A stretch of DNA of 40,813 nt from an uncultured Clostridia bacterium (GCA_937901125.1 CALCGT010000003.1:1-40813); one strand, 5' to 3'. Shown: positions 24,019 to 33,807, counted from the stretch's first letter. The notes: generated by a model not told the origin, from the sequence alone. Numbers and translations: made by a program.

Positions 24019-24639
24019 TTATTTATCTTCCTCGGAAAAAGCTTCCGTTGAAAATCTAATCAAATTCCCGCTGAAAGATGCCAAGAAATCCTCCATAGGC
24101 ACCCACCAATGGGGTTTGTTTTTCTCCGCAAAGGCAGAGGGATGATGCACCAAAAAGGCTGTCAACTCGCCATCCTCTGTTTCGTAACCGAAAACAGGAA
24201 TGAGATGCCCGCTTTTGCCATAGACACCGCTGCCGTCAGGCCTGGGCTTGCCCCCTTGGAAAAAGGGTGCAATGGAAATGACACAGGGGTGTCCCCTGTC
24301 CAGTTCGTGCTGCAAGTCTTCCGCTGTTTTTTCCCGCAGGGCTTCGCCGTAGATACCATATCCTGCCGCCATCTTCGCCAGACCCCAATGGATCCAGCCA
24401 ACGCCGTCTTTATAAGCACCTGCCGCAACGCCCTTTTCAATCATAGGACCGTGGCGTTCCACGTTTTTGCCAAAGCCATCCAGCACCATCCGCAGGGATG
24501 CAATACCACAGCTGCGAAACGTCCAGCTGTCCGCTTCCTGGAAAGAAGGGAACTGCTCCCTTTCCCAGCTCTCCCGGGTCATCTGTTGGGTATAAAAAGG
24601 AAGCTCCATAGGCAATCGAAATTGCTTCTTTTCTCCCAT
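24019..24639 (-). CDS. C39-like papain-fold peptidase
   Basis: A 206-aa cytoplasmic protein (no signal peptide) of the Peptidase_C39_2 type. The catalytic Cys is in SCGIASLRMV (~44), the His in SGHLIPVFG (~144), and a downstream HHPSAF segment should carry the third residue. It probably cleaves peptides, or is a pseudo-enzyme of unknown substrate. It lies 21 nt downstream of secA and probably shares its transcript; the ribosome binding site is weak. Confidence 0.75.
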   Translation of the reverse strand: MGEKKQFRLPMELPFYTQQMTRESWEREQFPSFQEADSWTFRSCGIASLRMVLDGFGKNVERHGPMIEKGVAAGAYKDGVGWIHWGLAKMAAGYGIYGEALREKTAEDLQHELDRGHPCVISIAPFFQGGKPRPDGSGVYGKSGHLIPVFGYETEDGELTAFLVHHPSAFAEKNKPHWWVPMEDFLASFSGNLIRFSTEAFSEEDK

Positions 24640-24659
24640 TTTATCACTTCTTTCTAAAC

Positions 24660-27254
24660 TCAGGCGTTACGACCGCAGCACTGTTTGTATTTCTTGCCGC
24701 TGCCGCAGGGACAAGGATCGTTTCTGCCTACCTTTTCATCGGTACGTTTTTTGGGCTGTTTCACAGCGGAATCGTCCTTGTTTGTGAACATGGGCTTCTG
24801 CACTTCTTCCCGTTTCACTTCTGTCTGGATACGCACACGATACAGGATTTTCAGGGTATCCTCCTGGATATGGTCGCTCATTTCTTCGAACATATCGTAA
24901 GCAGCAAATTTATATTCTGTCAGAGGGTCTCTCTGGGCATAAGCGTGCAGACCGATGCCCTGTCTCATCTGGTCCATATCGTCGATATGATCCATCCATT
25001 TCTGGTCGATGACACGGAGCATGACCACTCGTTCCAGTTCACGCATCCGTTCTTCGCCTTCAGGCTGACCTTGGGCAATTTCTTTTTCTTTCAGTTCATA
25101 GAGCTGAACGCCCAGCTTTGTCAGGCTTTCTTTCAACTTGTCTTTTGTCATCTGCGCCATAGCATCTTCCTTGATGTTGACCTTGCCAACGGGGATGATG
25201 GCAGCCAGGCTTTCGCTGAAGGCATTCATATCCCATTCTTCGGGAAGCTGTTCATCGTTCATATGGGCATCAACGGTGCGTTCGATCACAGAGCCGATCA
25301 TACCGATGATGCTATCACGGAGATTTTCACCATACAGCACGCGTTTTCTTTCGCCGTAGATGATCTCTCTCTGTTCATTCATGACCTGGTCATATTCCAG
25401 CAGATGTTTACGGATGGCAAAGTTGTTGCCTTCCACCTTCTTCTGGGCATTTTCGATGGCCTTTGTCAGCATGCCTGCTTCGATGGGTTCATCTTCTGTC
25501 ATACCCATAGCGTCAACCACCTTCATGGTCTTTTCGGAGCCGAACAGACGCATCAGGTCGTCTTCCAGAGAGATATAGAAACGGGATTCACCGGGGTCAC
25601 CCTGACGACCGGCACGACCACGCAGCTGGTTATCGATACGTCTGGATTCGTGACGTTCTGTACCGATGATCTTCAGACCACCCAGTTCTGCCACGCCTTC
25701 GCCCAGCTTGATATCGGTACCACGACCTGCCATGTTTGTGGCAATGGTAACTGCCCCCATCTGGCCTGCCAGTGCAACGATCTCCGCTTCCTGGGCATGA
25801 TATTTCGCATTCAGCACTTGATGTTTGATGCCTTCCATTTTCAGCATCTTGCTCAGGGCTTCAGATTTATCGATGGTAACAGTACCCACCAGTACAGGCT
25901 GCCCCTTTGCATGGGCTTCTGCGATGTCTCTGACTACTGCACGGAATTTACCCATTTCTGTACGGTAAACCACATCCTGCTGGTCCTGTCTCTGGACAGG
26001 GCGGTTTGTGGGAATCTCCACAACGTCCATGCCATAGATATTACGGAATTCTTCTTCTTCCGTTTTAGCTGTACCTGTCATGCCGCATTTCTTTGCATAT
26101 TTATTGAAGTAGTTCTGGAATGTAATGGTCGCCAGTGTTTTGCTTTCTCTGCGTACCTGCACATTTTCCTTTGCTTCGATGGCCTGATGCAGACCGTCGG
26201 AATATCTTCTGCCGGGCATCATACGGCCTGTGAATTCGTCAACGATAACGATTTCGCCTTCGTGGATGACATAGTCCTTATCCAGATGCATGTTGTAGTT
26301 GGCTTTCAGGGCATTGTTGATATAATGCTGCAGTTCCAGATTTTCAGGATCGGACAAATTCTCGATGGAGAAATACTTTTCTGCCTTGGCGATACCTTCC
26401 TGTGTCAGCACAACGGATTTCGCCTTTTCATCCAGAATATAGTCGCCTTCTTCCTGAATTTCTTCCTTCAGCAGGGCATTCATAGCTTCTTCTTCATTCA
26501 GGATACGGCCTTTTGTCAATCTCTTTACAAACAGATCCGCTACACGGTACAGGTCTGTAGACTTGGAGCCGCTACCGGAAATGATCAGTGGTGTTCTGGC
26601 TTCATCGATCAGAACAGAGTCGACTTCGTCGATGATGGCATAGTGCAGTTCTCTCTGCACCATGTTTTCTTTTCTGACCACCATGTTGTCACGCAGATAG
26701 TCGAAACCAAATTCATTGTTTGTACCATACGTAATATCGCAGGCATAAGCCGCACGACGCTCATTGTTATCCATGCCGTTCAGGATACAGCCAACAGTCA
26801 GGCCCAGGAAACGGAACACTTCGCCCATCCACTGGGAGTCACGCTGTGCCAGATAATCATTGACGGTAACAACGTGTACACCTTTGCCTTCCAAAGCGTT
26901 CAGGTATGCAGGCAGGGTCGCCACCAATGTTTTACCTTCCCCTGTTCTCATTTCCGCGATACGCCCCTGGTGCATAACGATACCACCCATCAGCTGCACA
27001 GGGAAATGCTTCATATTCAGCACATGGGGGCGGGAAGCCGCTTCTCTCACGACTGCGTATGCTTCGGACAGGATATCATCCAAAGTCTCGCCTTTTGCCA
27101 GACGGTCTTTGAATTCCTGTGTTTTTCCTCTCAATTCTTCATCGGAAAGGTTTTCATACTGGGAGCCCAGTGCTTCGATCTTCGCCACGATCGGCTTGAT
27201 TTTTTTGATCTCCTTTTCACTGTAGTTCCCAAATATTTTTTCCAAGAAACCCAT
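24660..27254 (-). CDS. secA: Protein translocase ATPase SecA
   Basis: An 864-aa motor that pushes unfolded preproteins through SecYEG. Residues in order: MGFLEKIFGN start, MRTGEGKTLVA (Walker A, ~102-112), DEVDSVLIDEARTPLIISG (DEAD motif, ~210), TNMAGRGTDIKLG and RGRAGRQGDPG of the second helicase domain, the scaffold/wing region, and a C-terminal zinc finger CPCGSGKKYKQCC that binds SecB-like partners or ribosomes. The ATG at 27254 has GAGGTG upstream; the frame is open 19 codons further but those are untranslated. Length is normal. Confidence 0.97.
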   Translation of the reverse strand: MGFLEKIFGNYSEKEIKKIKPIVAKIEALGSQYENLSDEELRGKTQEFKDRLAKGETLDDILSEAYAVVREAASRPHVLNMKHFPVQLMGGIVMHQGRIAEMRTGEGKTLVATLPAYLNALEGKGVHVVTVNDYLAQRDSQWMGEVFRFLGLTVGCILNGMDNNERRAAYACDITYGTNNEFGFDYLRDNMVVRKENMVQRELHYAIIDEVDSVLIDEARTPLIISGSGSKSTDLYRVADLFVKRLTKGRILNEEEAMNALLKEEIQEEGDYILDEKAKSVVLTQEGIAKAEKYFSIENLSDPENLELQHYINNALKANYNMHLDKDYVIHEGEIVIVDEFTGRMMPGRRYSDGLHQAIEAKENVQVRRESKTLATITFQNYFNKYAKKCGMTGTAKTEEEEFRNIYGMDVVEIPTNRPVQRQDQQDVVYRTEMGKFRAVVRDIAEAHAKGQPVLVGTVTIDKSEALSKMLKMEGIKHQVLNAKYHAQEAEIVALAGQMGAVTIATNMAGRGTDIKLGEGVAELGGLKIIGTERHESRRIDNQLRGRAGRQGDPGESRFYISLEDDLMRLFGSEKTMKVVDAMGMTEDEPIEAGMLTKAIENAQKKVEGNNFAIRKHLLEYDQVMNEQREIIYGERKRVLYGENLRDSIIGMIGSVIERTVDAHMNDEQLPEEWDMNAFSESLAAIIPVGKVNIKEDAMAQMTKDKLKESLTKLGVQLYELKEKEIAQGQPEGEERMRELERVVMLRVIDQKWMDHIDDMDQMRQGIGLHAYAQRDPLTEYKFAAYDMFEEMSDHIQEDTLKILYRVRIQTEVKREEVQKPMFTNKDDSAVKQPKKRTDEKVGRNDPCPCGSGKKYKQCCGRNA

Positions 27255-27327
27255 TCGGTTCACCTCATTTTTTCTTTTGATCGTGCATCCCATACAAAAA
27301 CACATGGGCATACTTTTACATTATTAT

Positions 27328-27333
27328 AGTATA
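27328..27333 (-). promoter_or_regulatory. Candidate extended -10 of secA
   Basis: Minus-strand TATACT preceded by TGT, with a partly matching TTGTGT 18 bp upstream. It gives a leader of about 65 nt. Confidence 0.4.
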
Positions 27334-27344
27334 ACAGAAGAACA

Positions 27345-27380
27345 CCCCCGCACACAAGGAAAACTTGCGTATTTCGGGGG
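27345..27380 (-). terminator. Hairpin at the ktrBA/secA boundary, probable terminator
   Basis: CCCCCG/CGGGGG (27345-27350 with 27375-27380) enclose GCAAG/TTGTG-like pairing. On the minus strand a TGTTCTTCTGTT stretch follows. It lies about 125 nt past the ktrA stop and just upstream of the secA promoter. The U run is interrupted. The ~120 nt between it and ktrA hold nothing recognisable. Confidence 0.5.
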
Positions 27381-27504
27381 ATCTTAACAAACTTTTAAAG
27401 ATTTTCATGAAAATTACGGTGCATCCGCCGTTTTTCCAAGCAAAAACCCTGAAATTCCTCGACTTTTCAGACGAGATAAACAGCATTTTGTTCCAATTTA
27501 TATT

Positions 27505-28152
27505 TTATTTCCCTGCGGCTTTGAAAAGATTCATTTCCTTCCCCAGCACCAGAATATGTTCTTCTTTGCAAAAAACATAATCCTGCTCCGGCATCATCTT
27601 GATGGCATTGTCCTGCTTGACCGCCATGATATTCAAATGATAGGTATTGCGGAATTTCAGTTCCCGAATGCTTTTTCCAAGCCATTCCTTTCTGGGAGAA
27701 ATCTCCATAATATAATACCCAGAGCCCAGCTCCACACATTCAAAAATACTGTCGGAAGCCTCTTCGATGGCGATCCGTTCCGCAATATGCTTTTCGGGAT
27801 AGATGATGGCATCTGCCCCATTCCGCAGAAGGAATTTCGCATGGATATCCTCATCTGCCTTGCTCAGCACCCGCTTTGCCCCCATTTCTTTCAGCAGGCT
27901 GGTGATCTGCAGGCTGTTCTGGAAATTGGATCCCATGCAGACAAAACAGGTATCAAAGCTTTCCACGCCGAAAGACTCCAGTACTTCCGGCTTGGTGCAG
28001 TCACCGATCTTGGCACTGACTACCAGAGAAAGCACATCCTCGATGGCCTCCCCTGTTCTGTCTACCACCATGATCTCGCATTTTTGACGGGACAGGCAGC
28101 GGCACAGATGATGTCCAAAAGAGCCCATACCTATGATTAAAAATGATTTCAT
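27505..28152 (-). CDS. ktrA: Potassium-uptake regulatory subunit KtrA/TrkA
   Basis: A 215-aa cytoplasmic gating ring subunit. N-terminal RCK Rossmann domain with IGMGSFGHHLCRCL and acidic VVDRTGE (NAD/ATP site); C-terminal RCK_C domain (residues ~135-215), which in other KtrA proteins binds c-di-AMP. It is 27 nt downstream of the membrane subunit gene, so the two form a KtrAB complex. AAGAGG precedes the start. Length typical. Confidence 0.92.
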   Translation of the reverse strand: MKSFLIIGMGSFGHHLCRCLSRQKCEIMVVDRTGEAIEDVLSLVVSAKIGDCTKPEVLESFGVESFDTCFVCMGSNFQNSLQITSLLKEMGAKRVLSKADEDIHAKFLLRNGADAIIYPEKHIAERIAIEEASDSIFECVELGSGYYIMEISPRKEWLGKSIRELKFRNTYHLNIMAVKQDNAIKMMPEQDYVFCKEEHILVLGKEMNLFKAAGK

Positions 28153-28179
28153 TCTCTCACCTCTTATGGTTTTCTATTG

Positions 28180-29526
28180 TTATCCAATGGTTATTTTTTC
28201 CTTGGGGAAGGTCACAGGGGGCCTTGCCTTCTTTTCCAGCACTGCTACCGCAAAGGATACACTGCCTACCCTGCCGCAGTACATCAGAAAAATGATGATA
28301 TAACAGGAGATCGGGCGCAGTCCCCGGGTGATGCCTGTAGACATGCCCACCGTTCCCATGGCCGAAAATATTTCAAAAAAAATATCCGTTGCCGCCATTT
28401 CCGGCTGCAATCCGCAGATAAACAGTGCCCCAGCAATGACAAAAAGCAGATTGAACATAAATACCGTTACAGCCTTTTGCAGCACATCCTCATCCAGGCT
28501 GCGTCCAAAAAAATGGGCATCCTGTTCATGGCGCACAGATGCAAAGGTATACAGCAGCATAACGGCGATGGTCGTTGTCTTGATGCCGCCCGCCGTAGAA
28601 CCAGGGCTGCCGCCGATAAACATCAGGAACATGGTCAAGATCTTGCTGCCCTCGCTCAAGGCTCCTGTGTCTATAGTATTGAAACCCGCCGTTCTGGCAG
28701 TACAGGACTGAAACAGAGCGGTCAGCAGCTTTTCACCAAAGGACATATCTGCCCCCAAGTTATTCCATTCCAACAGCAAAAACCCTGCGGCACCACCAAA
28801 GAGCAAAACACCGGTAGCAACCAACACCACCTTCGTCTGCAAATGATACCGCCGCCAGCTTCTTTTATTGCGGAAAATATCATCCCAGACCAAAAAGCCT
28901 GCGCCGCCAATGACAATCAGTGACATGATCGTAAGATTCACAATCAGGTCATCGCTATACCAAATCAAAGAAGAAAATTTTCCTTTTCCCCCCATCAGGT
29001 CAAAGCCGCCATTGCAAAAAGCGGAAATAGAATGAAACACACCAAAATACAGCCCTTTCGGAAAGCCATATTCCGGAATAAAGCGCAGAGAAAGCAGAAT
29101 CGCACCGACACCTTCAAAAAATGCAGTGCCGGCTACAATCCCCTTGGTCAAGCTCAAAATGCCGCCCAACCGTGTGGAGTTGATGCTGTCTACCATCACT
29201 TCCCGATACCGCAGCCCAACCCGTCGCCGCAGCAGCAGCATAAAGCGCAGAGCCAGAGTCATAAACCCAAGACCGCCGATCTGAATCAGCAGCAAAATGA
29301 CAATCTGTCCAAATATCGACCAATGCATTGCCGTATCCACCAATACCAGCCCTGTTACGCAGGTAGCAGAAACGGCAGTGAAAAAGGCTTCCGTAAATGT
29401 AGTGGGCACCTCCGAAGCAAAGGGCAGCAGCAAGAAAATCGTCCCCAGCAGGATGACCAAGCCATAGCCCAGTGCAACGATCTGCACATTGGAAAATTGG
29501 AATTTCAGTTTGAATTTCTTTCGCAT
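28180..29526 (-). CDS. ktrB: Potassium-uptake membrane subunit KtrB/TrkH
   Basis: A 448-aa K+ channel-like transporter made of four membrane-pore-membrane repeats. Filter-like loops are visible as SATCVTGLVLVDT, SISAFCNGGFDLMG, CTARTAGFNTIDTGALS and GTVGMSTGITRGL, each with the central glycine. The internal start at 29526 is preferred (GAGG 6 nt upstream). The 5' leader between tdk and this gene is unusually long and structured. Together with ktrA it imports K+, probably Na+-coupled. Confidence 0.93.
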   Translation of the reverse strand: MRKKFKLKFQFSNVQIVALGYGLVILLGTIFLLLPFASEVPTTFTEAFFTAVSATCVTGLVLVDTAMHWSIFGQIVILLLIQIGGLGFMTLALRFMLLLRRRVGLRYREVMVDSINSTRLGGILSLTKGIVAGTAFFEGVGAILLSLRFIPEYGFPKGLYFGVFHSISAFCNGGFDLMGGKGKFSSLIWYSDDLIVNLTIMSLIVIGGAGFLVWDDIFRNKRSWRRYHLQTKVVLVATGVLLFGGAAGFLLLEWNNLGADMSFGEKLLTALFQSCTARTAGFNTIDTGALSEGSKILTMFLMFIGGSPGSTAGGIKTTTIAVMLLYTFASVRHEQDAHFFGRSLDEDVLQKAVTVFMFNLLFVIAGALFICGLQPEMAATDIFFEIFSAMGTVGMSTGITRGLRPISCYIIIFLMYCGRVGSVSFAVAVLEKKARPPVTFPKEKITIG

Positions 29527-29544
29527 AACTATCCTCTTCCCGGG

Positions 29545-29729
29545 ATCGATTTTCAGCAAACCTCTTTTGTATCCCTATCTCCATATCATTTTTCTTTCTA
29601 AAGTGAGTTATTCCCCTTTTCTCAATTCCTCTTGCATATGCAGAGGGAATATTTTCGCCCGATGCATGCTTCCATCTGATTCGGGCTCTGACATGGTCTT
29701 TCCAATACTTTTCTATACAGAAAATCGAT
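29545..29729 (-). promoter_or_regulatory. Structured leader of ktrBA, candidate cis-regulatory RNA
   Basis: ATCGATTTTC (29720-29729 read on the minus strand) is perfectly complementary to GAAAATCGAT (29545-29554), closing a ~165-nt domain just upstream of the ktrB ribosome binding site. Inside are TTTTCT/AGAAAA, GCCCGA/TCGGGC and CCTCT...AGAGG around a GCATATGC core. I could not match it to the ydaO c-di-AMP riboswitch, the usual element before Ktr genes. No promoter is clear. Confidence 0.45.
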
Positions 29730-29741
29730 ATTCTCTTCCCA

Positions 29742-30332
29742 TCACACCTCTTCCGATTCCCGTTCCTGTGCTTTCTTCCAACATTTATAACACATGGGGC
29801 GATAGCTTTCGTTGCCGCCCAAAAGGAATTGTTTCCCTTCTGTAATGACATTACCTGCGCTGTCGATGCGGGCATTCACCATGGCTTTGCCGCCGCAGGT
29901 ACAGACTGTTTTTAATTCAGAAATGGAATCTGCCAGTTCAAAGAGCCTTGCACTGCCAGGGAATAGTTTTGTGCAGAAATCTGTTCTGAGGCCAAAGCAG
30001 AACACGGGAACATTGTAGTTATCCACGATATCCCGCAGCTGTTCCACATGGGTGGGGGTCAAAAACTGAGCTTCATCGGCAATGATAACATCATAAAACT
30101 CCCGTTCTCTGTCCCGGAAGATCTGGTACAAATCCATATCCTCCCCAATGCTGTCCGCCTGCTGTTCCAGCCCGATGCGGGAATGAACCTTATCCACCCC
30201 ATAGCGGGTATCTGCCGCAGGTTTGATGAGCCAGACCCGCATCCCCTGTTCCTCGTAATTGAATTTTGTAATGAGGGCCTGAGCAGATTTGGAACTGCCC
30301 ATAACACCATATCTGAAATATAATTTAGCCAT
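29742..30332 (-). CDS. tdk: Thymidine kinase
   Basis: A 196-aa type II thymidine kinase that salvages thymidine to dTMP. N-terminal MAKLYFRYGVMGSSKSAQAL contains the P-loop, with the GSSKS variant. A DEAQFL Walker B is near residue 95, and there are two zinc-binding cysteine pairs (VCTCGGKA and YRPMCYKCW). The ATG at 30332 has GGAGG 11 nt upstream. Length and motifs normal. Confidence 0.95.
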   Translation of the reverse strand: MAKLYFRYGVMGSSKSAQALITKFNYEEQGMRVWLIKPAADTRYGVDKVHSRIGLEQQADSIGEDMDLYQIFRDREREFYDVIIADEAQFLTPTHVEQLRDIVDNYNVPVFCFGLRTDFCTKLFPGSARLFELADSISELKTVCTCGGKAMVNARIDSAGNVITEGKQFLLGGNESYRPMCYKCWKKAQERESEEV

Positions 30333-30536
30333 TCTAATAAACGCCTCCAAAATAGACCTGATTTTTTACCATTCTGTATCATACCACAATCCATTCCCCT
30401 TGACGAGTGACACACTTCCCAAAAATTCTTTTCCTTTCTGCTTACTTTTCTCAAAAGAAAGGAGTATACTGGCTATTGGTATGAATGTTTGATTCCAAAA
30501 TACTAAAATGATATACAAATAAAGGAGATGACTGCA

Positions 30537-31874
30537 TTGATCACAGATCTGACACAGGGCAGCAGCCGAAAAATGCTGTGGGCCTTTTCCATACCGATGC
30601 TTTTGAGCGTTATGTTCCAACAGATGTATAACATTGCCGACAGCATTATCGCCGGGCGGTTCATCGGGGAAGACGCTTTGGCCGCCGTCGGCGCATCCTA
30701 CCCCATCACCATGATTTTCGTGGCGGTGGCTGTGGGCAGCAATATCGGCTGTGCCGTTGTGGTTTCCCGTCTCTTCGGCGGCAAGCAGTACGGCAAGCTG
30801 AAAACAGCCATCTGCACCATCTTTTTCGCCTGCATTGGTGTCAGCATCGTGATGACTGTTCTGGGACTTCTTTTGGGGAATGGGCTTCTTTCTCTTATCC
30901 AGACCCCCGAAAATGTTTTTGCCGATGCGGCATTGTATCTAAGGATTTACATATTCGGCTTTTTGTTTCTGTTCCTTTACAATATCTGCACAGGCATCTT
31001 TACCTCCCTTGGGGACAGCCGCACGCCGCTGTATTTCCTGATCGGCTCTTCCATAGCAAATATCCTGCTGGATATCATTTTCGTAGTAGTGCTGCAGATG
31101 GGGGTTTCCGGTGTAGCATGGGCTACCTTTGTTGCCCAAGGGGCAGCTTCTATCCTAGCCCTCGTTACCCTGCTCCATCGTCTGAAACAGCTAAGAACCA
31201 ATGAGCCCTATGAAAAATTCTCCGCCTCCATGCTGAAGCAGATCGCCATTGTTGCTATCCCCAGCATTTTGCAGCAATGCTTCGTTTCTGTAGGGAATCT
31301 GTTCGTCCAGTCTTTGGTCAACAGCTTTGGTTCCGCCGTGATCGCCGGCTATTCCGCAGCCATCAAGCTGAACACCTTTGCTGTCACCTGCATGACGACC
31401 CTGTCCAATGGGCTTTCCTCTTTCACAGCCCAGAATCTGGGTGCTGGAAAGAGAGAGCGTGTGGGGGATGGGTTTCGTGCCGGGGCTTTGCTGGGGATTT
31501 TGGTCTGTGTACCCTTCTTCCTGTTCTATTTCTTGGGCAGCCAAACGGCCATGGGTCTGTTTATGAAGGAGGAAAGCCAAGCTGCCATTCAGGTAGGCAT
31601 CACCTTCCTCCATATCGTGACGCCCTTCTATTTTGTAGTGACCATCAAAATCATGTGCGACGGTGTCCTGCGGGGCGGCAGCGCCATGCTGTATTTTATG
31701 ACCACCACCTTCACAGACCTGCTGCTGCGGGTGGTGCTGGCCTTTGTTTTCGCAAAGAGTCTTGGCTTGGGCGCCACAGGCATTTGGATGGCTTGGCCCA
31801 TCGGCTGGTCTTTGTCTACCATCCTTTCCTTCAGCTTCTATCGGTTGAAGCCATGGGAAAAGAAACTTCTATAA
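30537..31874 (+). CDS. MATE-family efflux transporter
   Basis: A 445-aa membrane protein with 12 helices in two homologous halves (the first begins PMLLSVMFQQMYNIADSIIAGRFIG, the second AIPSILQQCFVSVGN). This is the NorM/DinF superfamily that exports drugs or metabolites in exchange for Na+ or H+. TTG at 30537 is chosen because AAAGGAG abuts the ATG at 30528 with no spacing but lies 9 nt from the TTG; the ATG start is the alternative (448 aa). It is divergent from tdk and ends at a strong terminator. Confidence 0.88.
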   Translation: MITDLTQGSSRKMLWAFSIPMLLSVMFQQMYNIADSIIAGRFIGEDALAAVGASYPITMIFVAVAVGSNIGCAVVVSRLFGGKQYGKLKTAICTIFFACIGVSIVMTVLGLLLGNGLLSLIQTPENVFADAALYLRIYIFGFLFLFLYNICTGIFTSLGDSRTPLYFLIGSSIANILLDIIFVVVLQMGVSGVAWATFVAQGAASILALVTLLHRLKQLRTNEPYEKFSASMLKQIAIVAIPSILQQCFVSVGNLFVQSLVNSFGSAVIAGYSAAIKLNTFAVTCMTTLSNGLSSFTAQNLGAGKRERVGDGFRAGALLGILVCVPFFLFYFLGSQTAMGLFMKEESQAAIQVGITFLHIVTPFYFVVTIKIMCDGVLRGGSAMLYFMTTTFTDLLLRVVLAFVFAKSLGLGATGIWMAWPIGWSLSTILSFSFYRLKPWEKKLL

Positions 31875-31881
31875 TATCAAA

Positions 31882-31912
31882 AAAGGTACTCGTTTTTGAG
31901 TACCTTTCTTTT
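31882..31912. terminator. Terminator after the MATE gene
   Basis: AAAGGTACTC-GTTTTT-GAGTACCTTT followed by CTTTTT on the plus strand; also A/T flanked on the minus strand, where the SLH gene fragment ends at 31917. It probably serves both convergent genes. Confidence 0.9.
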
Positions 31913-31916
31913 TCCT

Positions 31917-32777
31917 TTATTTTCCTGCATTGACTAGCATGGTCGCCGCTTCTGCTTTTGTCACCAAAGCAGTGGGGCACAGGCTTTCCTGATTACCGGA
32001 AATAATATTAGAATCCAACGCCCATGCAAAGGCATTTTCCGCTGTGACTTTATCCGCATCAGAAAAGTTCTTGTCCAATGTGCCTTCGGCTCCGCCGCCC
32101 AGATAGTTATACAGCATCTGTACCAGTTCTTCTCTGTCCACTTTGGTATTCGCCTCCAATTTCTTTTCTGCAATATCCGTCAGGATACCCCGAGAAGCTG
32201 CGGTGGTCACTGCATTGTAATACCAAGCATCCTTCGCTACATCTGCAAATTCGGAATCATTCACTACGGAAGAAACATTTGTAAAGGTTTTGTTGTCTTT
32301 GCTCAGGCAGAATGCTTCTGTAATCGTATCAGAGGAAGATGTCATCTGTCTGTCAACTCTGGGGGGCATTTCTTTTTCCATCCCCCGGGGCGGTTCTAGT
32401 CTTTCCCTCTTACGGTCTTTCATATCCTCCGACCATTCCATACCTTCCGGCAGTTCGGGGCGCTGCCCGTCAAAGCCTTCCGGGGGTTCCATGCCCTCCG
32501 GTCTTTTTCTGCCAAAGCCTTTCTCACTTGTCACAGCACCGCCGTGGTGCAGCTGTGTGCCGCCTGTGTAGGATGTGATCTCTGTATACAGCCCATCCTT
32601 TTCTACGCCTTCGATCTCGCCACCCATATAAACATGGTAGGTGCTCTCTTCCAGCTCCGGTGTACTCAAAGCAATATAAGTGTAGCTATAAGGGAAATCG
32701 TAGGCAAATACGGGCTTATCATTTTCATCTGTTACCACCAACAGATCATCCGTGCTTTCAGAAAACTGCAGTAGCAT
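31917..32777 (-). pseudogene. C-terminal part of a frameshifted SLH surface protein
   Basis: This 286-codon frame is the continuation of the gene whose 5' part ends at 32732; its first ATG has no ribosome binding site. Content: rest of the Cthe_2159-like domain (LLVVTDENDKPVFAYDFPYS, IALSTPELEESTYHVYMGGEIEG), a proline/glutamate/arginine-rich linker with degenerate PEGMEPPEGFDGQRPELPEG runs, and two SLH-like modules (FADVAKDAWYYNAVTTAA and FAWALDSNIISGN, ending AATMLVNAGK) for wall anchoring. One lost C at 32806-32808 explains the break (see the upstream part). Confidence 0.8.
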
Positions 32778-33685
32778 ATACAGCTGTTCGGAATCATTTT
32801 CGATAGGGCATACATATTGCCTGCACCAACAACGACACCGCCGTTGATATAAGAACCGCAGTCAGAGTCAATACCGCTGTCCATACTATAGGGGTGAGCC
32901 AAATTGATGGCTGTGCCGCCGTTGATTTTAATGTAGCCATTGGAATCCAAACCGTCCCCTTCATACTGGGGGTGGCTGGTGACAGAACTGAAAATATAAC
33001 CAGCATTGATGGTAACAACCGCGTAACCGTCTTCAGAACTATTGATGGGGTCATCGTTGGAATGGATGGTGATATTGCCGCCGTTAAAAGTCAGGTGACC
33101 GTATTTCACCTCAATGCCCTCATTATCCCCATTGACGGTCAGGTCGCCTTTGCCTTCAAAACCGAGGGAAATATTGGAGCTGATGGCTGCATCATGTTTG
33201 ATATCATCTGTATCTGTTTTCTTTGTATGGGAACCGTTCACCAGATTTTCACTGTCTTCGGCGATTTCGATGGTCACACCGTATTTTCCCTCTCTTCTGG
33301 GATCAGCAGCGGAATAAATCTGGATAGCTGCTGCTGTTCTGCAGCTGATATCCACCCCCTTCAGAACAATGCGCACATCATCGGAATCCTCCGCCCAAAC
33401 AGCAATCTGAGCATCCGTTGCCGTGCCGCTGAAGATGTACGTGCCCCCATCTGTAATGGTAATGACTCTGTTTCCTAGATCAGCCAGTTCCTCAGGCACA
33501 TCGCTGTGGGTCTCGTTTTTGTGATCCAGATAAACAGCATTTGTTTCGTCTTCTGTGATCTCCTTCCCGTTTACCAGGATTTTGTCATCGGAAAGGGATA
33601 CGGTCGTTTCTGCTGTGGCTGTGAAGACTGTCTGTGTCAAAGCGACACAAAGGACAGTCAGGGCTGCCAATGCTCCCTTCTTCAT
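32732..33685 (-). pseudogene. N-terminal part of a Cthe_2159-like carbohydrate-binding surface protein, frameshifted
   Basis: Signal peptide MKKGALAALTVLCVALTQTVFTA, then a right-handed beta-helix-like domain of the Cthe_2159 (DUF4353, polygalacturonate-binding) family: ITITDGGTYIFSGTATDAQI, VRIVLKGVDISC, GNITIHSNDDPINSSEDG, YINGGVVVGAGNMYAL. After the Ala at about 32807 the reading goes out of frame and ends in a foreign cysteine-rich tail. Adding one C to the CCC run restores ...MYAPIENDSEQLYMLLQF and joins the downstream frame, giving one protein of about 590 aa. The start at 33685 has GAGG 8 nt upstream. Either a true pseudogene, a phase-variable tract or a sequencing error. Confidence 0.8.
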
Positions 33686-33767
33686 GGCATACGCCTCTTT
33701 TTTCATAATATATTCCATTTTAAGAAGGCAATATTAAAACTCCATTAGGGCAAAAGTATGTTTTCAT

Positions 33768-33800
33768 TAAAAAAAGGGCGTTTCCGGCCCCTTTGGAAAC
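33768..33800 (-). terminator. Terminator of the EamA gene
   Basis: On the minus strand GTTTCC pairs with GGAAAC around a 9-nt loop, followed by GCCCTTTTTTT, just after the EamA stop codon. Confidence 0.8.
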
Positions 33801-33807
33801 TTAGATT

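Noticed and set aside
24870..27329. 819-codon open frame on the plus strand
   Set aside because: Antisense shadow of secA, with a His/Phe/Cys-rich composition typical of reverse-strand frames.
29545..29729. ydaO/c-di-AMP riboswitch before ktrB
   Set aside because: Position fits, but I could not find the conserved boxes; reported only as an unclassified structured leader.
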